Assembly: GCA_937873315.1 (NCBI GenBank)
Contig: CALMQX010000027.1
Coordinates: 1 to 64,000 of the forward strand
Length of the DNA stretch: 64,000 nucleotides
Origin: an uncultured Nostocoides sp.
GTDB lineage: Bacteria; Actinomycetota; Actinomycetes; Actinomycetales; Dermatophilaceae
Reading direction: 5' to 3'
The notes under the pieces are model-generated. The model saw only the letters and a list, made by a program, of their open reading frames with translations. It had not been told where the DNA came from and did not search any database. Position 1 is the first letter of the stretch, and each line of letters begins with the position of its first letter. Of the stretch, positions 28,622-37,135 are shown piece by piece. A program made the translations under genes and the position numbers.

Positions 28622-31600
28622 ATGCGTAGGACGTCTGCTTTGCTGATTCCTATTGCCGCTCTGGTGGCATCGGTCGCCGTGACGGCCGCACCGGCGTCCG
28701 CATCACCGGATAGCCAGCCGCCGCCCCGCGTGGGCGCGATGCCATCGGAGACCCCATCGGCGGTCACCCCAGGCATCACCGCCGGCACGAAGGCCATGGC
28801 CTTCGAGGAGGTGGGAGAGCGGGTGTACGCCGCCGGGACCTTTACGGAGGTTGGTGGCCAGCCGCGTACGGGGATCGCGGCCTTCAACCGGCACACCGGC
28901 GCACTGGATACCGGCTTCGCGCCGACGGTCGCCGGCAATGTGTACACCGTGGCCGCAGGACCAACCGCATCCACGGTCTACATCGGGGGACTCCTGCGAT
29001 CGGTGAACGGCAAGTCTCTCTCCCGCATCGCACTGCTTGATGCCGCCACCGGTGCCCCGGTCAAGGGCTTCAAGCCCCCGGCCTTCAACGGAGCGATCCA
29101 GGACATCAAGTTCCGCGCAGGGCGGCTCTACGTCGGCGGCCAGTTCACCACGGCTGGGGGGCTCCCCCGAGGCGGTCTGGCCAGCTTGGATCCGATGACC
29201 GGTGCGCTGAACGACTTCTTGACGGTGAACCTCACCGAGCATCACAACACCGACCCCAGCCGGTCGCAGGATCCCATTGGCGCAGCCAAGTTCGACATCA
29301 CCAAGGACGGTTCCTTGATGGTGTTGGTCGGCAACTTCCGCAAGGCTGACGGGCTGGACCGCGACCAGATCGTCCAGATCTCCCTGACTGGTGCCAAGGC
29401 CGCCGTGCGCCCCGACTGGCAGACCAACCGCTATAAGCCGCTCTGCTTCAACTGGGCAACCGACACCTATGTGCGTGGCGTCTCGCTGGCGCCGGACGAC
29501 AGCTACTTCGTCGTTGGCGCAAATGGCGGTCCCAACTCCGGAACTCTGTGCGACACCGCCACGCGGTGGCAGACCAGCGCCAGCGGTTCGGCACTTGAGC
29601 CCACCTGGATTTCGTACACCGGTGGCGACACCGTGTGGGCGGTCGCTGCGTCGGAGCACGCCGTCTACGTCGGCGGTCACATGCGCTGGATGAACAACGC
29701 CCTCGGGGCAGACTCGGCACGCTCCGGCGCGGTCCCTCGACCTGGTCTGGTGGCACTGGACCCGCTCAATGGCGTTCCGATGAAGTGGAACCCCGGACGA
29801 AAGCCTCGCGGCACTGCAGTCTTCGGCTTCGTGGTCAGCAAGGACGGGGTGTGGATCGGGTCGGACACCGACTACATCGGGCCTCGCGAGTTCTACCGGC
29901 CGAAGCTGGCCTTCTTCCCCTACGAGGGTGGCTACACGGCGACGCCTACGACGACCCCCACCCTTCCCGGGACGGTCTACCTGGGCCAGGGCGGCAGCAG
30001 CAGCACGGGTGAGGTGGTCTACCGCATCAATGCCGGTGGCCCCGCCCTCGCCTCGACCGACGGCGGCCCCGCCTGGCAGTCAGACAGCTCATCGACGAGC
30101 CCTTATCGCAACAGCGGCAGTTCGGCCTCCACGACCGCCTCGACACTTCCCAAGGACGCCAGCGTCCCGGCCTCGACCCCGGCGGCCATCTTCAGCAGCG
30201 ATCGATGGGACGGCTCGACAGCACCCGAGATGCAGTGGGCCTTCCCCGTCTCAGCGGGTACGCCAACGACGGTGCGGCTCTACTTCGCCAACACCTACTC
30301 GGGCACGTCCACGCCAGGCAAGCGTGTCTTCGACGTCGCGGTCGAGGGCACCACGGTGCTCAACGACTTCGACATCGTCGCTTCTTCAGGCAACCTCATG
30401 GGTACCATGCGGGAGACCTCGGTCGTCAGTGACGGAACGATCAACATCGACTTCGCCCACGTGATCGAGAACCCGCTGGTCACCGGAATCGAGATTCTGC
30501 GAACGACCACCGGACCGGGTTCGTCGGGCCCCAATGACCTCGCCTCCTGGAGCTTCGACGGAAGCTCGACCGGACCCCAAAACACCAGCACGACCAGCAT
30601 TGACTGGTCCACCGTTCGGGGTGCCTTCACGGTCGGCAACAAGCTCTACTTCGGTGCCTCGAATGGCATGCTCAAGGTTGCCCCCTTTGACGGCCTCACC
30701 ATCGGCACGCCCGCGGACGTGAACCCGTACCACGATCCTCGCTGGATGTTCGAGAACAACGGCAGTGGCGGCACCTATGACGGCGTGACTCCGACCTTCT
30801 ACGGCCAGATTTCCGCGGTCCGTGGCATGACGTACTCCGCGGGCCGACTGTGGTACACCGACGGAGGATCCACCCTCAAGGGACTGAAGTTCTCGCCCGA
30901 CAGCGGCATCGTCGAAGGCGTGGCACCGATCGCAGCCGCGTCCTCGCTGAGTTTCGCTGACGTCGGTGAGTTGTTCACTGCGGGTTCAACGCTGTACTAC
31001 GTGCTGCGGAGCACCGGCGATCTCTGGTCAATCGGCTGGACCGGAACCGCCACGACCGGTACGGCTGTGCGGGTATCAGGTCCCTCGACCGGCGGGCCGA
31101 ACTGGTCCGGCCGTGCGCTCTTCTTGGGCAACCCGCCCGCCAACCAGGTGCCAGTCGCGGCCTTCACGACGCAGTGCACCGGTCTGACCTGCCACTTTGA
31201 TGGGGCGCAATCCGCTGACTCGGACGGCACCATCACCGGGTACGCATGGGACTTCGGTGATGGCACCACGTCGACCGATGCGGTGGTCGACCACACCTAT
31301 GCGTCCGGGGGCTCGGTTCCGGTGTCGCTGACGGTGACCGATGATGACGGCGCCAGCTCGAGTCACACCGAAACCGCTGAGCCGGTTGACACCCCTGCGG
31401 GAACCGGGTTCATCGATCGTGCCAGTACAACGGACGCCTTCACGGTGGCCAAGGAGCTGGTGGTTCCGGCTGCTGTGACAGCAAGCGACACCTTGGTCCT
31501 GACGTGGTCTGGCGACCCGGCGTCAGTGCCGGCGGACCCCGCGGGTTGGACCAAGATTCAATCCATCGCCTCAGGGACCAGTTTCGCCATGGTCGTGTGG

Positions 31601-32011
31601 TCGCGGCAGGCCGACGGCAGCGAAGGCGGGACCACCGTGACGCTGACCCAGCCTGTGGCCAAGCGGTCGGTGGCTCAGCTCCTTGTGTACCGCGGCTTCT
31701 CCCAGGTCGCTACATCAGGGTTCTCCCTCGACTCCGCGACGGCTGCGCACACCGCTCCGGGAGTCCCGGTCAACAGCGGCGATCTCGTCGTACACATCTT
31801 CGGTGACCGATCTGCCACCACATCGGCATGGTCCGCGGGGGCGCCCGACACCGCGCGCGGGTCCGTGGTTGGCACAACTACCACCCGCTTCTCGGTGTTC
31901 GCCAGCGACCCAACTCTGCGTAGCTCGGCAGGCACCGCGGCTGCGTCGACGGCGACCACGGACAGTGTGTCGACTAAGGGTGCTGGGATCAGCGTGGCGT
32001 TGCGCCCCTGA
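28622..32011 (+). CDS. Large secreted protein: beta-propeller repeats, malectin-like and PKD domains
   Basis: This 1129-residue protein starts with a signal peptide (MRRTSALLIPIAALVASVAV... ending ASA near residue 28). Repeats of the type VYxGGxF..VNG..R.GIAA.N..TG (about 45-440) suggest a propeller. A malectin-like carbohydrate-binding domain follows (about 450-628: YRINAGG... and RLYFANTYSG), then more propeller-like sequence, a PKD domain (about 840-922, GYAWDFGDGTTS), and a C-terminal beta domain (about 925-1129) seen in other actinobacterial exoproteins. No sortase motif or C-terminal anchor is seen, so it is probably released or bound to a surface glycan. GGGGAAAG precedes ATG 28622. 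A Rho-independent terminator follows. Role unknown. Confidence 0.85.
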   Translation: MRRTSALLIPIAALVASVAVTAAPASASPDSQPPPRVGAMPSETPSAVTPGITAGTKAMAFEEVGERVYAAGTFTEVGGQPRTGIAAFNRHTGALDTGFAPTVAGNVYTVAAGPTASTVYIGGLLRSVNGKSLSRIALLDAATGAPVKGFKPPAFNGAIQDIKFRAGRLYVGGQFTTAGGLPRGGLASLDPMTGALNDFLTVNLTEHHNTDPSRSQDPIGAAKFDITKDGSLMVLVGNFRKADGLDRDQIVQISLTGAKAAVRPDWQTNRYKPLCFNWATDTYVRGVSLAPDDSYFVVGANGGPNSGTLCDTATRWQTSASGSALEPTWISYTGGDTVWAVAASEHAVYVGGHMRWMNNALGADSARSGAVPRPGLVALDPLNGVPMKWNPGRKPRGTAVFGFVVSKDGVWIGSDTDYIGPREFYRPKLAFFPYEGGYTATPTTTPTLPGTVYLGQGGSSSTGEVVYRINAGGPALASTDGGPAWQSDSSSTSPYRNSGSSASTTASTLPKDASVPASTPAAIFSSDRWDGSTAPEMQWAFPVSAGTPTTVRLYFANTYSGTSTPGKRVFDVAVEGTTVLNDFDIVASSGNLMGTMRETSVVSDGTINIDFAHVIENPLVTGIEILRTTTGPGSSGPNDLASWSFDGSSTGPQNTSTTSIDWSTVRGAFTVGNKLYFGASNGMLKVAPFDGLTIGTPADVNPYHDPRWMFENNGSGGTYDGVTPTFYGQISAVRGMTYSAGRLWYTDGGSTLKGLKFSPDSGIVEGVAPIAAASSLSFADVGELFTAGSTLYYVLRSTGDLWSIGWTGTATTGTAVRVSGPSTGGPNWSGRALFLGNPPANQVPVAAFTTQCTGLTCHFDGAQSADSDGTITGYAWDFGDGTTSTDAVVDHTYASGGSVPVSLTVTDDDGASSSHTETAEPVDTPAGTGFIDRASTTDAFTVAKELVVPAAVTASDTLVLTWSGDPASVPADPAGWTKIQSIASGTSFAMVVWSRQADGSEGGTTVTLTQPVAKRSVAQLLVYRGFSQVATSGFSLDSATAAHTAPGVPVNSGDLVVHIFGDRSATTSAWSAGAPDTARGSVVGTTTTRFSVFASDPTLRSSAGTAAASTATTDSVSTKGAGISVALRP

Positions 32012-32026
32012 GAAGCTCCGCAGGAG

Positions 32027-32785
32027 TTAGGGCCGGGGGTCGCGCCGAGCGCGGCCCCCGGCCTTTTCTTCGGCCTTGATCCGCGCCCATTGCGCCTCGA
32101 CCTCCTGCGGGGTGGAGGCGTCGGCGTCGGCGAAGACATGCGGGTGGCGGCGGACCAGTTTTTCGACGAGCATCCCCGCCACAGTGTCGATGTCGAAGGC
32201 CTGGTCAGCCGCGTCTTGGGCGATCCGTGCATGGAAAAGCACCTGAAGGAGTACATCGCCCAACTCCTCGGCAATGTGCTCTCGATCCGCACCGTGCTCA
32301 ATAGCCTCGGCGAGCTCTTCGACTTCCTCTCGGGCGTAGCGGATCAGCGATTCATGGGTCTGCTGGGCGTCCCAAGGGCAGCCGCCTGGCGAGCGGAGCC
32401 GATCCATGACGGCCACGGCGTCGAGCAATCGAGCACCTTGGACATCCCAGGAACCGACCAGGATCTCGATCTCGGGGGCGGTATGCCGGGTGCCCACCTC
32501 CGTGGTGATGGCGTCACTCAACCCGGGGTCGGCATCCGCCGAACCGAGCCAGATGACCTGCTGATCGGCGGCCGCGTCGAGCAGGTGCCGGGCCACACTC
32601 GTGAGGTCTCCCGTCGGCGCCTCAAGGATGGCCACGCCGGTCTCGGACAGGGCCTGCGCCACGGGTGCTGCGGGATCAACGGCATACACCGCGTCGGCCG
32701 CGGCCACAGCTGCCCAGGCATCCTTGGACAACAGCCCGGGCGCGACCCGGGGAGAGGTCAGGAGGAAGGTCAGCCGACCCGTCAC
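32027..32785 (-). CDS. mazG: MazG family nucleoside triphosphate pyrophosphohydrolase
   Basis: MazG hydrolyses NTPs to NMP and PPi, cleaning the pool of non-canonical nucleotides. The MazG domain begins RLRSPGGCPWDAQQTHESL (about residue 136), with the metal-binding EEVEEL...E and EELGDVLLQVLFH motifs following. The N-terminal ~130 residues are a degenerate methyltransferase-like region, as is common in actinobacteria. The GTG at 32785 overlaps the stop of the upstream lipoprotein by 4 bases. The 3' end carries the hairpin of the convergent gene's terminator. Confidence 0.92.
   Translation of the reverse strand: MTGRLTFLLTSPRVAPGLLSKDAWAAVAAADAVYAVDPAAPVAQALSETGVAILEAPTGDLTSVARHLLDAAADQQVIWLGSADADPGLSDAITTEVGTRHTAPEIEILVGSWDVQGARLLDAVAVMDRLRSPGGCPWDAQQTHESLIRYAREEVEELAEAIEHGADREHIAEELGDVLLQVLFHARIAQDAADQAFDIDTVAGMLVEKLVRRHPHVFADADASTPQEVEAQWARIKAEEKAGGRARRDPRP
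32031..32070 (+). terminator. Rho-independent terminator of the large secreted protein gene
   Basis: A 15-bp GC-rich stem (32031-32045 with 32049-32063, one G-T pair, loop CGA) is followed directly by TTTTCTT. It lies 20 bases after the stop of the rightward gene. The whole hairpin is inside the 3' coding end of the opposite-strand mazG gene. Confidence 0.9.
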
Positions 32786-33312
32786 GGGCTCGGCGCGACG
32801 ATCCACGCCGGCAGCGAGCTCACCAAGCGCAGCGGGTTGGTGGCATCAAAGGAGCCATAGCGCGGGTTGACTGAGACCTTGCTCTTGGCGATGACCGAAG
32901 CAAGCTCGTCCGCGGCCGCTCCCCCGGCCCCCATGACCTCCTGAACAATGGTCGCCGAACTCATCACGCGGACAGTGGAATCCGCCGGGTCAGCCAACCC
33001 GCGCGTACGCAGAAACTGCCGTGCAGCATCCATCGGGTCGCCGCCACCTTGGCTGGTGGTGAAGTCGACCACGCTCGGCTCCATGATCAGATAGGGCAGC
33101 ACAATTGCCGGCGTGAGCTTGTCCTGCGAGACTCCCGCGGCGTTGAGCTCCTCGACCGCTGTGGTGAGCTCGGCCTCACTGATCACCCGGTCGCCGACCG
33201 TCGCTGCGGCTCCGGGCTGAGTCGTGCCACAGGCGGTCGTCAAGAGTGCGGCCGCGAGGACGAGGCTGGCGCCGAATGCTCGCGCAGTCGAGCGGGTGGT
33301 CCCGTGAGTCAC
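32782..33312 (-). CDS. Lipoprotein with SurA N-terminal-like domain
   Basis: This 176-residue protein has a signal peptide with lipobox (LLTTAC, Cys at about residue 28) and a following VGDRVISEAELTTAVEELN segment typical of SurA_N chaperone-type domains. No peptidyl-prolyl isomerase domain follows, so it may be a periplasmic-type chaperone without isomerase activity. It is coupled by GTGA overlaps to mfd upstream and mazG downstream. Confidence 0.82.
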   Translation of the reverse strand: MTHGTTRSTARAFGASLVLAAALLTTACGTTQPGAAATVGDRVISEAELTTAVEELNAAGVSQDKLTPAIVLPYLIMEPSVVDFTTSQGGGDPMDAARQFLRTRGLADPADSTVRVMSSATIVQEVMGAGGAAADELASVIAKSKVSVNPRYGSFDATNPLRLVSSLPAWIVAPSP

Positions 33313-36300
33313 TGAAGTGCCTTCCCAGACGAGTTCTGCCCCGCGGCGACCGCGGCGGCCTGACCAATATTGTCCATGACAACGGCCCGAATGACCTCAC
33401 TGGCCCACGCTAAAACCTCACGGTCCCGCAAAGGCTGACCACCGACTCGGGCAGTCATCGGTCGCGGCACCAGAATGGCAGCGACCGCGGGCTTGACCAT
33501 CGAGCCTGGATAGAGCCGCTTGAGCCGCAGCTCCTGGCTCTCGCGCAGGGTCACCGGAGCGAAGCGCACGTGCGGACCCTGGGCACTGATCTCCGTGATC
33601 CCAGCGGCTCGAGCCACCGTGCGCAGCCGAGCCACCTCCACCAGGTTGGTCACCGCTTGCGGCGGAGCGCCGTATCGGTCGGTGAGCTCGGCCACGATCT
33701 CGCTCAGAGCGGCCTCGTCGGCGACGGCGGCAAGCTTTTTGTAGGCCTCGAGACGCAAGCGTTCGCCGGGGACATAGTCGTGCGGCAGGTGCGCATCAAC
33801 CGGGAGCTCGATGCGGATCTCCACCGGAGCGCTCTCGCCTTCGCCGCGGAAGTCCGCGACGGCTTCGCCCACGAGCCGAACGTAGAGGTCGAAGCCTACC
33901 CCCGCGATATGGCCAGATTGCTCGCCGCCCAAGAGGTTTCCGGCGCCCCGGATCTCCAGATCCTTCATCGCCACCTGCATCCCCGCGCCGAGATCGGTAT
34001 GCGAGGCGATGGTCTGCAGTCGGTCGTGTGCGGTGTCCGTCAGCGGCATCTCGGGCGGGTACAGGAAGTAGGCATAGGCGCGTTCGCGTCCGCGTCCGAC
34101 CCGGCCCCGCAACTGGTGCAACTGGGATAGCCCCAGCCGATCCGAGCGCTCGACGATCAGGGTGTTGGCATTCGAGATGTCCAGACCGGTCTCAACGATC
34201 GTGGTGCACACCAGCACGTCGAAACGCTTCTCCCAGAAGTCGAGAACGACCTGCTCCAGGCGGTGTTCGCCCATCTTGCCGTGAGCCGTGGCAATGCGCG
34301 CCTCGGGCACGAGCTCGCGCAGTCGGGCAGCCGCCTTCTCGATGGTGGAGACCTTGTTGTGCACCAGGAAGACCTGACCCTCGCGCATGAGCTCGCGGCG
34401 CACGGCCGCGGTGATCTGCTTCTCGTCATACGGGCCAACATAGGTCAGAACCGGGTGACGCTCTTCGGGAGGCGTTGCGAGAGTGGACATTTCGCGAATG
34501 CCGGTAACCGCCATCTCGAGGGTTCGCGGGATCGGGGTTGCCGACATGGCCAAGACATCCACGCTCGTGCGCAGCGCCTTGAGCTGCTCCTTGTGCTCCA
34601 CCCCGAACCGCTGCTCCTCGTCGACCACGATCAGACCGAGGTCCTTGAAGCGGATCTCCTTGGAGAGCAAGCGGTGCGTTCCGATCACCAAATCCACCGA
34701 CCCATCGGCCAGGCCGGCGATGGTCGCTTTGGCCTCCGCGTCGGTCTGGAAACGGGAGAGGGCCCGCACCGTTACGGGGAAGCCGGCATACCGCTCGGAG
34801 AAGGTGTTGACGTGTTGCTGGACCAGCAGGGTCGTCGGACAGAGCACGGCCGCCTGCTTGCCGTCTTGGATGGCCTTGAATGCCGCCCGCACCGCGATCT
34901 CGGTCTTGCCATAGCCGACATCGCCGCACACCAGCCGGTCCATCGGGACCGCGCGCTCCATGTCGGCCTTGACCTCGTCGATGGTCGAGAGTTGGTCCGG
35001 GGTCTCGACGAACGCGAAGGCGTCCTCCAACTCGCGTTGCCAGGGCGTGTCCGGACCGAATGCATGGCCCTGGCTGGCCATCCGGGCGCTGTACAAGCGG
35101 ATCAACTCGGCAGCGATCTGCTTGACGAAGCGACGGGCCCGACCCTTGGTCTGCTGCCAGTCGGAACCACCCATGCGGTTAAGGGTGGGCTGCTCACCGC
35201 CGACATAGCGGGTGACCTGGTCGAGTTGGTCGGTCGGCACGTAGAGCCGATCGCCGGGTTGCCCACGTTTGGACGGGGCATACTCCAGCACCAAGTACTC
35301 GCGGGTGGCGCCCTGGACGGTCCGCTGCACCATCTCCACGAACCGGCCCACGCCATGCTGCTCGTGGACAACGTGATCGCCCGGTCGCAACTGCAGCGGG
35401 TCGACCTGGTTGCGCCGTCGCGAGGGCATTCGGCGCATGTCCTTGGTGGAGGTCCCCGAGCCGCTCGAGCCGGTGAGATCGGCCTCGGTCACCACCGCCA
35501 GCAGGTGAGCAGGCACCACGAATCCGGAGCCGAGCGCGCCGGTCAGGATGGTGACCATCCCGGCGGCTAGTTCATCACCCAGGTCGCCGTCGGGACCCCG
35601 ATGCGGTATGCCGCTGTCGGAGAGTACTTCTCGAATGCGCGCAGCGAGCCCATGGCCCTCGGTCACCGCCACCACGGCATACCGATCATCGATCCACCCG
35701 CGAAGGCTGGCCACTGCTGACTCGGTGTCACCACGGAAGGTCGGGGCCACCACAGTGCCGAGATCGATCGCCGCGCCGTCCTCGGTATCCGACGGGAATG
35801 GCGTGAGCTCGATCCAGCTCAAGCCCAGCTCGTCGGCCTGCTCGTGCAACTCCAACACCGTGCGGAAGGCCGAAGCACCGAGCAAGTCCTGGAGATCAAT
35901 GGGGACCTGGTTGCCGGCCGCGGCATTCGCCCAGCCGGCCTCGAGAAACTCCGCACTCGTCGCCACCAGGTCGTGCGCACGCAAGCGCACCCGCTCGGGG
36001 TCGGCGCTGACCACGATCGTGTCCGAGGCGATGACGTCAAGCAGGGTCTCCATGCCATCGAGCAGCACGGGGGCGAAGGACTCCATGCCCTCGACCGCAA
36101 TCCCGGCCGCCATCTTCTCGAGCATTTCACGCACGCCAGGGAGCCGATCCGCCAGGGCGGCAGCCCGGTCGCGCACCTCGTCGGTGAGCAGGAGCTCGCG
36201 GCATGGGGGCGCCCATAGCCCGTGCGTGGCTACTTCAAGACTTCGCTGGTCTGCGACCTTGAACCATCGGATTTCCTCGACGGTGTCGCCCCAGAACTCG

Positions 36301-36905
36301 ATCCGCAGAGGGTGGTCCTCGGTGGGTGGGAAGACATCCAGAATCCCTCCACGCACGGCGAATTCGCCGCGGCGCTCGACCAGGTCCGTCCGGGTGTATG
36401 CCGCCGCCGCCAGCTCCTCGACCACCCGCTCCAGCGGGTATTCCGCGCCAGCGTGCAGCGATACCGGGCGCAGATCGCCCAACCCACGAGCCAGCGGTTG
36501 CAGCACCGTGCGAATCGGCGCGACCAAGACCCGGATCGGACCGTGTGCCGGGTCGCTGGGGTCCGGGTGGGCCAGCCGCCGAAGGACGGCCAGCCGGGTC
36601 CCCACGGTGTCGCTGCGTGGACTCAGGCGCTCATGCGGCAGGGTCTCCCACGCTGGCAGTTCGGCGATGCCGTGCGGGCCCAGGAGGTCCCGCAAGGCGG
36701 CCGTGAGGTCTTGGGACTCCCGCCCAGTCGCCGTGATGACGAGCAGCGGGCGACTCGACGTGGTTGCCAGCCCGGCGATGACGGTCGGGCGGGCACCCGG
36801 AACTGAATGCGCAACGATCCGCCCGCCCGCCCCGATCGCGCGCTCGAGTTCGTTGAATCCGGAGACTCGAACGAATGATCGCGGGAGGAGCTCAAGGCTG
36901 TGCAC
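33309..36905 (-). CDS. mfd: Transcription-repair coupling factor Mfd
   Basis: Mfd removes RNA polymerase stalled at DNA lesions and recruits the UvrABC system. The 1198-residue protein has the UvrB-homology N-terminus (LPAWETLPHERLSPRSDTVG), a CarD-like RNA polymerase interaction domain (DPLQLRPGDHVVHEQHGVGR, about 500), helicase motif I (GDVGYGKTEIA, about 660), the Walker B DEEQRFG (about 762) and the TRCF C-terminal domain. I start at GTG 36905 (MHSLELLPRSF); the frame extends upstream without homology. mfd, the lipoprotein gene and mazG form a coupled operon. Confidence 0.95.
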   Translation of the reverse strand: MHSLELLPRSFVRVSGFNELERAIGAGGRIVAHSVPGARPTVIAGLATTSSRPLLVITATGRESQDLTAALRDLLGPHGIAELPAWETLPHERLSPRSDTVGTRLAVLRRLAHPDPSDPAHGPIRVLVAPIRTVLQPLARGLGDLRPVSLHAGAEYPLERVVEELAAAAYTRTDLVERRGEFAVRGGILDVFPPTEDHPLRIEFWGDTVEEIRWFKVADQRSLEVATHGLWAPPCRELLLTDEVRDRAAALADRLPGVREMLEKMAAGIAVEGMESFAPVLLDGMETLLDVIASDTIVVSADPERVRLRAHDLVATSAEFLEAGWANAAAGNQVPIDLQDLLGASAFRTVLELHEQADELGLSWIELTPFPSDTEDGAAIDLGTVVAPTFRGDTESAVASLRGWIDDRYAVVAVTEGHGLAARIREVLSDSGIPHRGPDGDLGDELAAGMVTILTGALGSGFVVPAHLLAVVTEADLTGSSGSGTSTKDMRRMPSRRRNQVDPLQLRPGDHVVHEQHGVGRFVEMVQRTVQGATREYLVLEYAPSKRGQPGDRLYVPTDQLDQVTRYVGGEQPTLNRMGGSDWQQTKGRARRFVKQIAAELIRLYSARMASQGHAFGPDTPWQRELEDAFAFVETPDQLSTIDEVKADMERAVPMDRLVCGDVGYGKTEIAVRAAFKAIQDGKQAAVLCPTTLLVQQHVNTFSERYAGFPVTVRALSRFQTDAEAKATIAGLADGSVDLVIGTHRLLSKEIRFKDLGLIVVDEEQRFGVEHKEQLKALRTSVDVLAMSATPIPRTLEMAVTGIREMSTLATPPEERHPVLTYVGPYDEKQITAAVRRELMREGQVFLVHNKVSTIEKAAARLRELVPEARIATAHGKMGEHRLEQVVLDFWEKRFDVLVCTTIVETGLDISNANTLIVERSDRLGLSQLHQLRGRVGRGRERAYAYFLYPPEMPLTDTAHDRLQTIASHTDLGAGMQVAMKDLEIRGAGNLLGGEQSGHIAGVGFDLYVRLVGEAVADFRGEGESAPVEIRIELPVDAHLPHDYVPGERLRLEAYKKLAAVADEAALSEIVAELTDRYGAPPQAVTNLVEVARLRTVARAAGITEISAQGPHVRFAPVTLRESQELRLKRLYPGSMVKPAVAAILVPRPMTARVGGQPLRDREVLAWASEVIRAVVMDNIGQAAAVAAGQNSSGKALQ

Positions 36906-37135
36906 CGTGAGGAGTTTAGCCGCGAGCGATCCGGGCGGCGTGCCGGCGCCTCCCCTTCGGGGCACAACGCGGTCTTGCGCTCTTCAGCGGGGCAGCGGAA
37001 GCGCGGACAATGGCCCCCGTCGGGCCTCGAAACGGCATAATACGAGGAGCGGTCAGGGGCACAGTGGGAATCGCCCGCCCGCGATATCCAATCCCTTGGC
37101 TCAGCACCATGCCAAAGCACCTGCTTGGAGCAGTG

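Noticed and set aside
36906..37135. Promoter boxes for cysC (a CATAAT-like element near 37035)
   Set aside because: A -10-like element is visible, but no matching -35 element at a credible spacing was found, so it is not listed as a feature.
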